From contig LSRX01000077.1 of the NCBI GenBank assembly GCA_001939145.1, positions 404,741 through 468,740 on the forward strand: a stretch of DNA of 64,000 nucleotides, written 5' to 3'. Below the pieces are notes generated by a model. The model saw nothing but the letters and a program-made list of their open reading frames with translations, ran no database searches and was not told the origin of the DNA. This DNA comes from Symbiodinium microadriaticum (Eukaryota; Sar; Dinophyceae; Suessiales; Symbiodiniaceae). Positions 19,301 to 32,824 of this stretch are shown here, one piece after another; position 1 is the first letter of the stretch; each line of letters starts with the position of its first letter. Made by a program: the position numbers and the translations under genes.

Positions 19301-22300
19301 CGGGCTTCGGGTCTGCTCAGGAGCTTCCATCACTCCAGCGGCGGATGGAACGGCTTCAACATGAAGTTTGCCCAGGCTTGTGCCAGGAATCTTGATGCCT
19401 AACGCCCCAAGCACTAAAATGCTGTTAGGCGTAGATGCCTCAATCGCGACATGCCTGAAACCCTCAACCCTGAAGCCACATGCCTTGATTTGTCGTTTGG
19501 GGCTTGTGGTCTAAACTTTGAACCTCAAGTCTTGGTTTTTCCGTGCCCTGACCAATACTTGATACTTTAGGGGGTCAATAACTGGAGAGTAGGATGTTGG
19601 CGTATACATTTGTGGTTAACTTAGAACTTCTGTAGCGACTATGTAGAGCAAGTTTATTGGAATACCATGTCTCCAGACCCCGGTCTTATGCCCCTCCACC
19701 TTTCTCCGGGTTCTCGTTTGGCGTTATCCTCCTAGGTACCCATTTTTGTTGATTGCCTAGTTTTAAGTTAGAGCGTTAGAGCCAAGTGTCCCTGGGGGTC
19801 AGGGTTGTTGTTCACCTTTCTTCGGCGTTTACGCGCTCTTCCCTGCCATGTTCTTGAAGATAGGAAGGTTTGGGATTTCGGGTTTCTCTACTTACAATAC
19901 AAGACAGACTAGAGAGTTATGTTGTTTTACTTCTTCGTGATGGAACTGCCCACCGGCCGTCATCGTTTGAACACCTGGTGTTGAAATGGCCACCCTATAC
20001 ACCTTGAATTCAGTGCGAATACATCCTAGACCGTCAACCCGGCATTCCACATAATAAGTGAGACACCTACGGTTCCCTGCACTTCACCGCAAATACAAAC
20101 TTGTTCCAAACCGTTTGAATCCTTTCGAGGAGCCGGAATTTCCGTACCCCATTGTTGGAGGATCTTTCCTTGATAAGAGGCCTCCTGTACCACGCCCTAA
20201 TTTCATTGATAATTGGTAAGTCCCGCCCACTGCTCGAATCACAGCCTACAGGGATCGAAACTTGAACCCCCAATCCCGGAGCCCGAAAGCCATCTACTAA
20301 TCCCCGGAAGCTTTACGCCATTCACCCTGAAGTTGCAAACCCTAAACTCAATCGTATCGAAGCCACAAGCCCGAAAGTAATCCGACGAACCCACCTCTTC
20401 ATGTCATTTTTGACAAACGAGGCCCTGATACCTAAATGCCACAAGCAACGGAAGGAATTCCTGAGATGCAGAGTCGTTCCAGGGTCCCTATACCCGCAAT
20501 CTTCACCCCTAACACCTCCCCCCCTGACCTTCAACCTTAAACCTCAAAACCTTTGAAACCCTATTAATGGCCACTGGCGGTGATCTCAGGGCCTATTCAA
20601 AAATCTTTAAAACTGGACTTGAAATTGAGCACTATTCCCGCCAAGTCCCTAAAACAAAGCCAGCCGAAGGTGCTCTTGAACCTCTGTGAGGGCCGAGAGA
20701 TGCTCGGAAAATCGAAGGAGCAACTCCTGTGTCCCGGCAAAACCGAGTTTCCCATCATAATCATACATACATCTGTATATTTATACATCAATCTATATAT
20801 ATATATACACACACACACATATATACACACCATGATGCCACCATAGGGACATCAGCAATGTTTTTTGCCTTTATCCATGTTTCAACTATACTATGAATAC
20901 TATGGAAACCCCTGAATCCGATTCTCATTGTTACGGCGCCTGCATGGATTCCCTGCTTCAGGACTGAATCTGTAGCCGAAATCCCCAATCCCGCAATATG
21001 GCTAAGCCTTGAACATTTACCCCGAAAGAAGCGAGTGGAAGGCACGTGCCTGGTTCTTACCTTGGACTTGCGAACACGGGGTAGTTTAAGGGTTGTGTCT
21101 TGTTTGGCATGCTTCTACATTGATTCTGCATTTCAGAGGGAACAAGGTTGCTGATCTGGTATTCAGTGGTTCGTTAGACTGGTCGGTGTTTGTCCAGGGT
21201 TTATGCATTTGAGAAAGTGACAATGACAAGGACCGAATGTCAAGCCACCCTTCGTTGATTCTTTTTTCGAAATATGCTTAGGTTGGGACTCAGAGCTGCT
21301 CAAGTTACAACGCTGCTATCTTGGCCCACGATCTTCGCCCGATGGGCATAACTAACCCTCGCACTTTTTAGAGGGGTCTGAATGTCTAATATGAAGAATA
21401 GTATTCATCCGGGAACATGTCGTAGTCATATTGCCTTTTGCAAAGACTTGGTGTTTTGGCGAGCTTATGACCAGGACCCTCCAAGTACCCTCAAATAGGG
21501 GTACAGGGTCCCAAATCAAGGGTATTTAGGGTCTAATAGAGGGTAGATGGAGGGTCTAGGGAAACTCTGCAACCTCAATCCTGCGGTTGGAGGTGCAGGC
21601 CTAGGGCTCCTATAGGCCGGGTTTTGTTGGCAGATCGGCGACCAACGGGGTTAGGGCTTGGGGGTTTGTGGTTTCGGCTTCAAGGTTAAGGGTGAAATTC
21701 GGGTTTAGATTCAAAAGCACAAACTTAAAGCGACAATACAAAGTAAGCGTTTTCAGATAGATCTCTAACAGCCACTCGCATCGCAACCGGAATGGGACGT
21801 CCCTCCTCGCAATGCTTTCTTCTCTGGACTCCCATGCACTGCACCCATTGCCAAGGGACCTTGTCCACGAGCATTGCGCGAAGGTCGGGGTCACCAGAGT
21901 GTAGAAACCAAGGTGTTTTGGTTGCTCGGTTCGAGGCGGGTCAGCCAACAGGTTGTGAGTCAACAATGCTTCTCAGGGTGTCCAATTTCCGATTTGGCTC
22001 AAGCGGCATGCCTTCTGGGTAGCGGAATGGCAAACTAAAGTTGGAGTGCGTGGTTCAATAATCAGACGAAGCGTGTTTCTCGCCCGTCACACAGCATTCG
22101 CGGGGGGGTGAAAGGCTTGAACCCTAAACATTGTACACTTTGCCCCTTAATCACTGGCGAAGATTGAGAGTCGAAGATAGCTGGTGCGCAACCATTGTCT
22201 TTAGCAACCCCATACCATACCTTGAATCCGAAACCCGACACAGCCCAAAAGCTCCATAATATCATCTAGTTGGAGGGTTTTCCTTCTAATGAAGGTGCTT

Positions 22301-22562
22301 ATATCCCTGCGCACTGAGTCCCATGATCCTCCAAGGAGGAAGCATCGCCTTACCTCGAACCTCGAGCTTCTCGCCTAGGCAATTACTCCATTCCGGATCC
22401 TTCAAGAAAGCATACACCCGTACATCCGAATCCTAAAGACCTAAACCCTGGAGGCAGGAATTTCAACAGACAGCAGCAACAGAAAGAACACACCCTGAGC
22501 TCCGAAACCTTTCGTAACCCCAAAGCCCTAAACTCCTAAGGCCCACCCAAACCCCGAGCCTA
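19301..22562. other. Gene desert with scattered telomere-like words
   Basis: Open frames are short and unconvincing. Telomere-like words recur in both orientations. A TA/CA microsatellite lies at about 20762-20830. No RNA gene or coding domain is recognised. Confidence 0.5.
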
Positions 22563-22564
22563 TA

Positions 22565-22653
22565 GCCATAGGCTCCTAAGTAGTTTCTTCTTATGGTTTA
22601 TATTTAGAACCTTATAAGGTAATCCCAAAAGGAACTACTTAGGGGCCTATGGG
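22565..22653 (+). mobile_element. Foldback element family A, copy 1 (89 bp, TA-flanked)
   Basis: Terminal inverted repeats of about 30 bases (CCATAGGCTCCTAAGTAG and its complement at the right) around a core reading TTTATATTTAGAACCTTATAAGG. TA lies directly outside both ends (22563-22564 and 22654-22655). The structure and TA flanks fit a non-autonomous Tc1/mariner (Stowaway-like) MITE. Five relatives occur in this window. Confidence 0.8.
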
Positions 22654-22736
22654 TAGCCTGTTCGGCTTGACAGGCCGCCCAGGGCCGCACGGAGACCCAG
22701 ATCGTCGTGTAAGGCCAGACTGCCTCCGTTCAGTTT

Positions 22737-22760
22737 GGGGTTTAGGGTTTAGGGTTTAGG
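22737..22760 (+). repeat. TTTAGGG tandem array, about three perfect units
   Basis: One of the least decayed telomere-type arrays in the window, interstitial and unlinked to any gene. Confidence 0.85.
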
Positions 22761-23504
22761 CGAAGAGACGAGCCGTAAGAATTAGAATGTGTATGAGGTC
22801 CTAGTGTCAGCTCTGTTCCAGCAAACTGCAAAAGCACTGCACTGGGATAGGACACGATTTCTATTCTTCGACCTCTGTAAAGACAGAATCTGTTTTTGGA
22901 GTAAGACTCATGGATTACATATTAAGTTTCTTTGCGAAGATTCCTGCAGAAAGCTCTGGTAGTGAGAATGCTACTTCACATCCATGTAGGTTTTTTCGAA
23001 CTAGGGTTTGGGTTTAAGGTTGAGGGTTTTGCGGTCAGGGTTTCTGAATTAAGGGTTCAGGGTTCGGGGTATCTTGAAGCATCCTCCAAGGTCTAGGATT
23101 TACGGCTTGAGGGCGTAAGGTTGAACATGTATCTGCTCATGGACCCAACTAACCCTGGACTGCCTAAAGTCCCCCAGACTAGGGGAATTCTGATATTTTA
23201 CTTACGATCGACAATGCCCATCAAGAGCGTGTCTGTTTAGGTCCCTAAGCCCGAAGCGTTAAAACACAAAAATACTATAGAAAAGCCTACATAATTACCA
23301 ATGTCATTCCTCGTGTTCTTTCTACTTATACTAAAAAAGCAGCCCTGAACCCTATACCTTGTTCGAACTGTTATAAGGCCGATATTTTACAGCCGAAGCC
23401 CCAAAGCTCCAACGCCATGATCCCTTAACTGTAATCCCTGAAACCATAATAGTCCGAAACTGTGGAACCCGAGACCCTAAACCATCAACCGTAAACCCTA
23501 CAGC
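22761..23504. other. Gene desert
   Basis: No coding region seen. Decayed TTTAGGG words around 22990-23110 and CCCTAAA words from 23340. Confidence 0.5.
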
Positions 23505-23607
23505 TTAAACCAACCTAAACCCTAATCCCTAAACCCTCCTAAACCCTAATCCCAAAAGCTTCCTAAACCTTGATCCCCAAACCCTCCTAAACCCTAATCC
23601 CTAGACC
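23505..23607 (+). repeat. CCCTAAA-type array ending at an N and an A-rich run
   Basis: Alternating CCTAAACCCT and CCTAATCCC units, interrupted at 23608 by a single N and followed by 12 A residues with A-rich sequence to about 23645. The join may be a consensus or assembly weakness. Confidence 0.8.
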
Positions 23608-24128
23608 NAAAAAAAAAAAAGAAAAACACAAATAACAGCAAAACAAGCCACTGACTATTAAAGTGCAGGCCAGCAGCCGCCTGTCTTCCTTGGGCTTTTG
23701 CCACGGCGAGCTGTATTTAGTCGGCTGCTGCTGGTTCCCGCGCGCAGACCGATTATCTCTCTAGATGTAGATGAGCAGCATGGGTCCATTTGAGTGCATT
23801 TGGTACCAAACACCCTGCTGCCAAAAAAACCTTTGGAGTGTTTAGTGCCATCGAGGCCCGGCCCGAACACTAGATTATGACAGTCTGAGGGCTATCCGAA
23901 ACACATGCAGCTCGAGCACCTGTCGCTAGTCTTGTTTTATTTTCCTCTTTGTAAACCCTTCCCTTACATCTTCAGCCAAATTCCCAAATCTGATTTTCGA
24001 CCAGTGGGTGATGTTCCACAGACAGCACACAGCTCTGAGTTTTGCAGCTTGACGGTTACATGGTTACGGTTGCATGGTTGATCTTCTTGGGTCACCGTAC
24101 CGGCTCAACAACTGTAGGCAGTTGCGAA

Positions 24129-24305
24129 TCCCTAAAACCTGAACCCTGCATCCCTATGCCCTAAACCCTAAACCCTAACCCTTGAACCCTGAACCGTGAA
24201 CCCCTAAGCCCGAAACCCTGAACCCTGCACCCCTAAACCCTGAACCCTAAACCCCTTAAACCCTAACCCCTAAGCCCCAAGACCCTGAACCCTAACTCCC
24301 CAAGC
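24129..24305 (+). repeat. CCCTAAA-type degenerate array
   Basis: About 20 heptamer-like units (CCCTAAA, CCCTGAA, CCCCTAAG), all in the CCCTAAA orientation. Among the longest continuous blocks in the window. Confidence 0.85.
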
Positions 24306-24464
24306 CCAAACCTTGAAGATCTGGGTTTAAGCTTTCAGACTTGCTGCCTTCTGCAGGGTTTCATGGACAGCAGCAAGACACAGCTTCAAACTCAACTGTG
24401 GGCGACGGCAGACACCCTAGGTGCTGAATGAGCTGGACCACGTACTACATACCATGAGTACTCA

Positions 24465-24522
24465 AACATACACATACCACATACATATACACACACAGAC
24501 ACCTGCATATGCATATATATAT

Positions 24523-24555
<33 letters not shown>

Positions 24556-24620
24556 CATACATATACACATACGCATACACATGCATATGCACACATCCAT
24601 CCATCCATTCATCCATCCAT
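24465..24620 (+). repeat. Compound microsatellite (CATA, TA, CATC)
   Basis: CATA/CACA repeats, an AT run, further CATA repeats and finally CATC units. It reads as short spurious frames on both strands. Confidence 0.9.
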
Positions 24621-27150
24621 CCACCATGAATGCATGGGTAGAAAGACCTTCATACATGTCTGCGGCCTTTTGGTCTGTGCATGTCCTAGAGCGTAGACCC
24701 AAACACCCTAAAGTCGTCGGCTCGTCGGGTCGCAGAGGGTACAGGTTGATACAAACCGAGCATGTCTGTGGATACAACCACCAGAGATCCTTCCCCCCCA
24801 AGTTGTCCGTGTGCTCAGCATCAACGTAGCGTTTAGAATTAGGCTTTGGACTTTTGCGATTAAGGCCACTAACAGAAAGCTGCCCCCAGGGGTGCGTGTT
24901 TGAAGGGGAGTCTGATGCAGCACAAGAACCATCAGCGGATACTGCACTTCGCACAACTCATTTTGTGCAACCTGTTGCTTGTTTTTCCTATACCTTTTGA
25001 GTTGGCCCTTGCTCAAAGCTTGAAGCACAAGTCTGCCATGCAGCTACACTCAAAGCCTTTCGGCCATGAACAATGAGCACAGCCATGATAGATGATGTCA
25101 GGCTAGGGGCAGCCAGAGTTCAAGCAGTCAGCTTGAACAACTCGGAACACGACTGCGAATAGCCGGTCGCAGTCAAGGAGACTAGTTTTGAAGCCAAGTG
25201 GCTTATCAAAAGTCTACAGCTTGAACCCTACCCTTTCGCCCTACTTCAGCCCATAGTTTCAAGACCTCAAGCCCGAAACCCTACCCGCGTTAAACGCTCA
25301 ACCGAAACCCTAGACCCTAAACCTCAAAGCCACCTTAGATTGTGGAGCCCGCAAGACCCGCACTGGCCCAGAACCCCTAAACCGTGAGGCCATAAGCCCC
25401 AAACCCTCCTCCACCCTGTGACCGGTGCCGCGACTTTCAGAGATGGCAAAAGATGCCAGGGACCGCGGCGGCTGCGAGGTAGGGTGTTTAGGTTTTAGCT
25501 CATGTATCGGCATATCGGCTTGAAGTTGCAGGCTTCAAGCGCTAACAGCTTGTTATGCTTGGAGGGAAGGGATGGGAAAGGTTTTTGGGGTTTCCTAGTT
25601 AGGGCTGAGGCTGTAAAGTTTAGAGTACGGCTCAAGCATTGTCAGGCTTTCCGGGCTCAGACTTGAAATGCTTGGTGGCTGGAAGGTAGGCAATGTGTCT
25701 CCAAACAGACGACGATAAGCATCGGCTAGCAGTCCCCAAAGAACTTCGGGACTACAACGCATTCTATGCCTGGAAGCCCCCGCAACCTTCCAAAATCCTC
25801 ATTCAGCCGCACCGTCTCCTAAACCCCAACTCCTCAAACAGCCATACGCCCAAAATCCTAATATAGTAAAGGGGTCGGAATAATAGCATTTCCTTGTAGT
25901 CTCTATGTGAGATCACGTTTTTTGGTATAGTCGAGTTCCTTAGTGCAAAAAACCATCAAAGACATCTTCTAGTTGGTAGTACTTCGGGGGGGGGGTCCAA
26001 GTAAAACTCGGCCCGGATCCGTTCCTGCGATCCTAGGGATTTAATGTTGAGCACCCGTTTCGGGTCTAGGGTTTCGGGTTTAGGGTATACGAGGAGCAGC
26101 TTCTCATGTGAGTGTATTTTACATTGGAAGGAGGGTTGGGCTTTCGGGAAGAGGGTAAGAGGGTTTGGGCTTTGGAGGCTTAGACAATATTATTTTTCGG
26201 ATGCTGCGCCGCCATAGGCTTTTTGCGGTTAGGGTCTTGGACTCTTGGGGCTTTCCGGTGCAGGCTTTAAGGATTAAGGTTCGGGATTTCAGGTTTACGG
26301 TTTTGGCTTTGGGATTAGGACTTCGGGGTCTAGGGTTTAGTAAAGGGCTCGGAACAAGTACCGAGATTTTGCCCTGCAGCTCCTCCTTTTCACTGCACTA
26401 CCAGATGCCCCCAAGCCGGTTCTTAATGTTCTAGGCCCCTTTAGCAGAGATTCGGCGCTGCTTCTCAGGCTCTGGATAATTTGTTGCTTCAGCCATGGTC
26501 TCATCAGTCTCATCGCGAGGCTCAGCTGCGAAGCTTCACAGGATATGTTTTTTAGGGGTTGTGAGTGCAGACTCGTAGGGCTGCCATCCTATCAGAAAGG
26601 AGTTCGAGATTTTGCTCATGTTTCGGACCGTCTATTTTTTGGGCGATCTGTTTTCGTGTTATTCATCTTGGCTGAAATCATGCCCTACTGCTTATTTGCC
26701 AATAACTCAAGGAATAGGCTGCGACCTGCCGCGGTCGGATTTGCGTTTCGGGGATGCAGGCTTTGGGGTTTGGGCGTTTGGGGTTGGCTGCCATCCTTTT
26801 AAGATTCAGGGTTTTGGATTATATGAGTCGTTCTCTAAACTAGGGTCCCTTGTGGGGTCCTTTTTGTAGGGGTGTTTCTCCGGGACCCCCAAATAGAAAA
26901 CTGCCCACTAAAGTCCCCAAGGCCTCCTCCCGGAGCTATGGGGTTTGAAGCCAACGCCGAAACTTCGTGTTTTTTAGGGCCTCAGGGGCCCGAGGAACTC
27001 TTATAAATGGGGGGGGTTATGGTATGGTTTAGGGTTTGGGGTTAAGGCCCTACCCCCCAAACCCAAAAGGTCATGGGGCAACATGAACCTTGTAAGACCG
27101 CAAGGTCCATATCCCAGATGAGGTCGAGAGTACAGATGCAGAGCCCCATC
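24621..27150. other. Gene desert
   Basis: Only short, domain-free frames. The best is 24708-25028 on the minus strand and is not convincing. Degenerate telomere-like words recur at 25255-25400, 26060-26345 and 27010-27050. G runs occur at 25987 and 27009. Confidence 0.5.
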
Positions 27151-27186
27151 CTAAACCCTAAACCCTAAACCCCCTAAGCCCTAGAC
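27151..27186 (+). repeat. CCCTAAA array, short
   Basis: Three to four near-perfect CCCTAAA units within the desert. Confidence 0.8.
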
Positions 27187-28369
27187 CCCATGCCTTCTGA
27201 GGGTCTGTTTGGTTTCGGGCTGCACCCGAAGAACAGGAACCGGAGTGGAGCTCCCTTAACGCGTGGGGCATGTTTTTTTTTTCCTAGATGTATGGTGAAA
27301 CATCGGTTGCTGCTGCTCCAGCAATGGTGCTCATAGCTTCAGCCTATATATGCAGAAACAAAATTCCTCCAAGCAGTCTACTGAACCTGTCGAGATCACG
27401 AAACCTAAACCTACAGCCTTGAACCATACAGCTCTCTCAAGCTCTGAACCAACCAAACACTGTAGTCATATCACTTGCTGTAAGCGGATATGGTTAAAAG
27501 CTTCCGAGCCCCATGCTAAGCCAAAAGACCCCCTAACACGCGAAACGCTAAACCTGAATCCGGATCTGGTACCTTGAGCCAGGGCGAACCCAAGCCGGCC
27601 CGGGATGCAGGCAGCTTGCTTGACCCAACATCAAGAATCGTCGGTTTTAGCTAGGTTGTCTTTTGAGTATTACAGGTTTGTGTTTGGAGCCATCGGGTTC
27701 GCGGATTGAGCTTTAGGTGTGGGTTGAGGGATTTGAAGTTTTGCCTCGGATATGTTGGATCGACCCAAGATTCCCGAAGCCACGAAACGGTGAACTCAGT
27801 TCATATAGAAACACAAAAAGCTCTGTAAGATCATTACTTTATAGCCACTATTGTACAACTATCCTTTCATTCCCCCCGAAGCCCCTATTCTACTTAGTAA
27901 TGGCCCTATAGTTAGATTGTTATTTATAGCCCCCATTGTATAACATTCCGTTGATATCCCCCAAAGCACTATCTATTATAATTAAATGGTAAGGAGTGTT
28001 CCTTAATATTAGGAGTTAGGGTTTGGGGTCTAGGAGTTCGGAGTTTAGGGTTTAGGGTCCTTCTGCCCGAAGGGCTGGATCCTCATAGGGAGGTCGGAAG
28101 ACTCAGCAACCATGGCTTGTTAGTAACACAAAGACCTATGCTTAAATGATCCCTAGACCCTAAACATTATGCTTATATGATCCCTAAATCCTAAACTCCC
28201 TAAACCCTTATATGATCAAGACAGCCTTTTAAGGGCTGTTTGCAGGAGAACCTGATGTTCAGGCTATGAAAAGTAGATGCTACCCCACCACGGTTCCCAC
28301 GCCATCGCCTTCTGACCACTTCGATTCCATGTGAGCTCTTGGAAGTATAAAAATCTCAGTCCCACGAGC
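27187..28369. other. Gene desert
   Basis: No coding region recognised. AT-rich patch at 27820-28000 and paired words CCCTAAAC...ATGATCCCTA at 28140-28215 that look like a short local duplication. Confidence 0.45.
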
Positions 28370-28414
28370 TTTAGGGTTTAGGGTTTAGGGGTTGAGGGTT
28401 TAAGGGTTTAGGGA
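28370..28414 (+). repeat. TTTAGGG array, short
   Basis: About five units in the TTTAGGG orientation with GTTGAGGG and TTAAGGG variants. Confidence 0.8.
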
Positions 28415-28638
28415 GAATGCGTCTGCTTGCTTCTGGTGATTGAAGCTCTAGCCTCACATGCACGAGACCTAGCACAACACCCAGCCTCATCAGAATGCTT
28501 CACAAGCAGCCCTCCATGAAGTGTCGTTGACATTCCTAGCAGAATGCTTGCGGTTTTTGGCATGATGTGACCCACAGGACTCTGCGGAACCATTTGCACC
28601 CTTCCAGCCGAACTTGAGCCTGGCACCCCAGACTGCAA
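28408..28638 (-). CDS. Possible exon or gene remnant, function unknown
   Basis: On the minus strand about 75 codons are open and read as balanced protein (QMVPQSPVGHIMPKTASILL), better than other frames of the desert. The stop falls inside the telomere-like block at its end. No domain is recognised and no splice partners could be fixed. It may be chance. Confidence 0.22.
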   Translation of the reverse strand: MQSGVPGSSSAGRVQMVPQSPVGHIMPKTASILLGMSTTLHGGLLVKHSDEAGCCARSRACEARASITRSKQTHSP

Positions 28639-28639
28639 G

Positions 28640-31600
28640 ACCTAAAACCCTGAACCTTGGCAGGAACATCCACAGGGGCCATTTGGACCGGCAGCAGCGC
28701 AGGCAGTCTGCAAGATGTGCCCGTGTCATGAAGCACAAGCTTCTCCGGGGCTCATGTAAGGATGCCCCTACACAGGTTCGAAGGTCTAAGCAAGCGAGGG
28801 TTCATTCGGGTCGTGATCACGGCGAGATTTGAATAGTCAGAACTCCCGTGTTGCAATGTATGTGACTGACAGTCTCCGTAATTAAATTTGAGCGGGATGC
28901 ATGCAATAAGAACTCTATTCGCCGGCCCCGAAAAACTGTCGGGAGCTCCGCCTCCTGAACCCATGGTACCGGATGGTACCTATCTTTAAGACTTAGTTGT
29001 CAGTATGGGGTGGGTGCAAGAGTGGGCAGNGGGCAGGGTGGCCATTGAATCTGGGGGGGAGGGGTTGATGTTAGGCTCTATTCGGCCTACATTGTAAGCC
29101 CTAGAGTCAGCAAATGATTGCCCGGAGCTCCTAAACCAAACCCGGAACCGTTTATCCTATGCTACACACTCTAGACCCCTAAGCCCTTCCGCAGGTCTTC
29201 GCCTTCGCAGACCGGCTACCTGCCTGTCAGCAAAGGGTTAGGTTTGAGGGTCCTCTCCCGAACCTCGTCTCGAACCCTGTGGCCAGCTTCTGATCTTGGA
29301 GCTTGGAATATTGGTTTCCTTTATGGTGCATATGTAGTCTGTGTAGTCATGGTATGTTATAGTATAGTGTACCCGCAAACCCTAGTCTAATTATTGAGTC
29401 CCTTGTACTCCAATCTCTATGCTCGCAGTTTGTAGCCTTCGCGCTCCTGATTGCCGGTGCACGGCCTCCAAATCCTGCACACTTCACATTTACAGAACGG
29501 GCGAAAGTGGCGAAATCCTGGGGGTCACTGATTAGTGAATAGTGACAGTATCCCCTTGTAGTGCCTATATGAGTATAGCTATGGTACCTCAGTACCTATA
29601 CGAGTGTAGGACAGTATAGCACAGTATTGTATAGCGTAGCATAGTATAGTATAGTATAGTCTACACCTGTTGCAACTCCACAGACATCTGCAGCGTGCAC
29701 TCTCGATGGGTCCTCTCTATGGCGGAGGCTCGTTCAATAGGATCTTAAATTTAGTGTTTAGGGCCTGCGGGTTTAGGGTTTACCGGCGGTTCATGGCGAA
29801 GGACTTGGTCTGGTCGTTGTCAAAACACTTGCAGCATCACGATGTGGCCAACGCGTCATCAAAGACACTGCCGGCTTGTTGAAGCTCTTCGAGCCGAAAA
29901 CCTCCGAATGCTGAGGTACCAGAGCCCCTGGTTACGGTTTACTCCCCTAGGCTCTAAACCCTGAACCACAAATCCAAGACGAGCGAGATGCAAGTGCAGG
30001 ACCCACCCCATCCCCACAAGCTGCCCATCGACACCCGTATTAGGGAGATAGATCCTAGAAGCCCAGTTAACCTCTTTTATGGGTTACCATATGATGGCTA
30101 GGGGGTCCAATAGCATGCTACACCGGTAACCGGGTTTTGATAATTGTTGTACCTCTTGGACAGTTGACCTGTGGCCTTCAGGCAATCTTAGGCGAAAAGG
30201 CTTAATGTATTGGGTACCGTCAACTCCCCACAAGACATCTTGGTGTCAATTGTGTGTGCGTGTGTGTATGTATATATAATGTATATATGTTGAGAAATTA
30301 CCTAGGTTCCAACACTCCTCCAAGGTTTAGGCTTGTCGACTCTGAGCTTTTGGGGTTTAGGTGTGGGCTGCTTTGATGCACTTTGAACTTGGAGCCCTCT
30401 CAACAACCCTATGCTCAATATGGTTACAGTATAGAAACTTACAACACGTCTTCTAACTACTAAGTTTTAAAGTCCGGGACTCTCTAAGGGCCCGGAGAGG
30501 CCAGCACCGCGTTGTCAAGCAAGGTGCTGCAAATCGTTTTATCTTATGAGTCGAGGGATCTGCTTTGAGGAGCCTGCAAAACCTGTCAACCTTTCCCTCA
30601 AACCCTTGCAACTTAAGGACAGAATGCCTGATTGAAAGGGTCCTGTGCTCTCTGGCATTCTTCAGGTTCGACCCAATGCTGCCTGGATCTCAGGTCATAT
30701 GAGTGTGAGGCTAGGGGGTTTAGGGTGTAAGCTTTAAAATCGTTCAAGGTTTTATAAGGTTAAAAACGTGTAAGCTTTACGGTAGTTGTAAGGTTAAAAG
30801 TGTTTAAGGTCTGCAAAAGGTTTTGGTAAGTGAAATGGAAATGGGATCAAAATTGTCGTGTATTCATTTTAAAGCAGGCTGTTGCCGAAGATGGCAAATG
30901 CTAGCGGGACCTGTGAAACGATAGGGGACGCCCTAAAGACGATAGCATCAAGACAGCAATGTTGCCATTGTAACCCTTGGCTCCCGGTTTCTTTCAAGAG
31001 AGGGTGCCGGGAGTTTAGGTTCGGTGTTAGTAAGGGTGTCGAGGTCGTCGGGATGGAAATATTGGAAATGAGACGACGTCCCCGATACCCAAACCGCAGC
31101 CCCGATTGGCCGAGATGGGCCCGTGGCCGTTCATGTACTGTGACAGTACTATTTCTTGGACCAGAAGCCCGAAATCCAAAAATTGAAGACTCCAAACAGT
31201 CCAAACTCCAAACGTCCTTTAACTCTCGAAATCCTAGAAGCTTAAACCCAGGCCTAAACCAGCTCTCCGCATCACAAAAAAGCTGCGCATGCTCTCAGAA
31301 ACTAGTTCTTCATGACTCCACGATGCCGCGCCCTTTCGAATTGCAAAGCAGATAAGGACTTCAAAAGGCCCCAAGGACTGCAACACAAGGCCACGCCCTG
31401 CCCAGCGATCCAGTCCCGGCGAAAAGCTTCGGACTTTCACGGAGAATAAACCGTTCGGTATTTCATGCAGACGATACGGCCAAGATTCGAAGGGGCAGCG
31501 GCCAGCGAACGAAGTTGCGCATTTGCCCAAGTTGTTCACCTTCAGCTTCGACTTCCTCCTTGCTTTCCGACCCGGAACCATAAACTATGCCAACAGCCCC

Positions 31601-32824
31601 AAGATTAACTAAACCCTAAAAACCAGGGTTTTGGCGGTGCTCAAGCCCATGACCCTAAACTCAGAACTGATGGCAGGGAGTCTCAGATTAGAAGCGCGCC
31701 TGATCTAAACCGACCAGTATTTGCAGATCCCAAACCCTGCCATTTTCAGGGCTCTACCGTTTAATTAAAGGGTCAGAACCTGCTATGTTGTAGCGTTTGG
31801 GGTCACAAGTAATTACCCCGAAAGAAGGTTTCCGGAACTTGGAGCACCCTTTGGGTCTAACCTTACATGTAACCCTATAGGAGAACGCCCCTGTCCCGAA
31901 ACAGGATTTAGGGGTTCGGGTTTAGGGTTTACCTGTAGCCCAAAGCCCTACCTTTTTAACGTTCTTTGTTCTGGTTTCTGTATATACTTCCTTAAAAAGG
32001 TCGGCTTGGGGCTTGGGGGGGGGGGCTACAGGTAAACCCGTTATGGACCCTAGTAGAACCCTATAAGCCTTAAGAAGCCTTAAACCCTAGGCAGCCTTAA
32101 ACCCAGGCTTCCAAGGACCTACAAGTTAGGGCCCCAGACCCCTTAAATGAGGACCCAAGAATACAGCCCCTGGAAGCCTAGGGTACAAACTTTGGGTTTC
32201 AGGTGCCACCTGGCCAGGAGCGTCGAGGCTGCAGGCGGCTTTCTCCACGCGTCTCGTCAGAATCGAAGGGAACTGCGCAGGCCGGGGTCTAAGGTTTAGG
32301 GTTTCGGCTCTAGGGTTTAAGGTTCTTTAGGGGCCTTAAATGAGTCTAAAAGGTTTTTTTTGTGAGGGGGGGGGTAAAATATCCTGTAGTTGTTCAGGAC
32401 CCCCCCAAAAATAAACTTTGGTAACTGTTTGGGGCCCTGTAAAAATAAATTCTTTGGGACTTGGGATGTTTGGTGTCTCGGGTTTAGGGTTTGAGGCTTT
32501 GAGCGGTTTTCAGTTACGAGTTCAGCGTTCGGGACTTATAGATAGGGCTTAGGGAGTAGGATTCAGCGTCCGTGGTTTGGGGCTTAGGGATGGGTCTCAG
32601 GTGTAGGGGTAGGGTTGGGGAATGCAAACACTAGAACCGTAAAGCCCTATTCCCTCTCAAGCCGGTACAAAGAAGCCACAATATCTGAAGCTGTTATAAT
32701 TCCCTTCTCTAGGTGTCTTGGGAAATTGAGAAACGCTGTTAACTTCCACAGGGTCCTGTTCATGAACCCCTGCTTGCGGGGCCCTGAAACTGATCCCAGT
32801 TTAAACCTATTGAATCGCGTCTCT
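28640..32824. other. Gene desert
   Basis: Contains a single N at 29030, a run of short TATAG-type repeats at 29595-29660 (AGTATAGTATAG), a GT/TA microsatellite at 30250-30290, and telomere-like words throughout. The minus-strand frame 31234-31581 (115 codons) reads somewhat like protein (K-L-K-V-N-N-L-G-K-C region) but has no domain. Poly-G or poly-C runs occur at 32018 and 32370-32405. Confidence 0.45.

Noticed and set aside
24129..24305. Possible chromosome end
   Set aside because: The arrays are interstitial, degenerate and followed by unique sequence on both sides.
28776..28800. Possible tRNA TψC-like word (GGTTCGAAGG)
   Set aside because: No matching acceptor, D or anticodon stems nearby.
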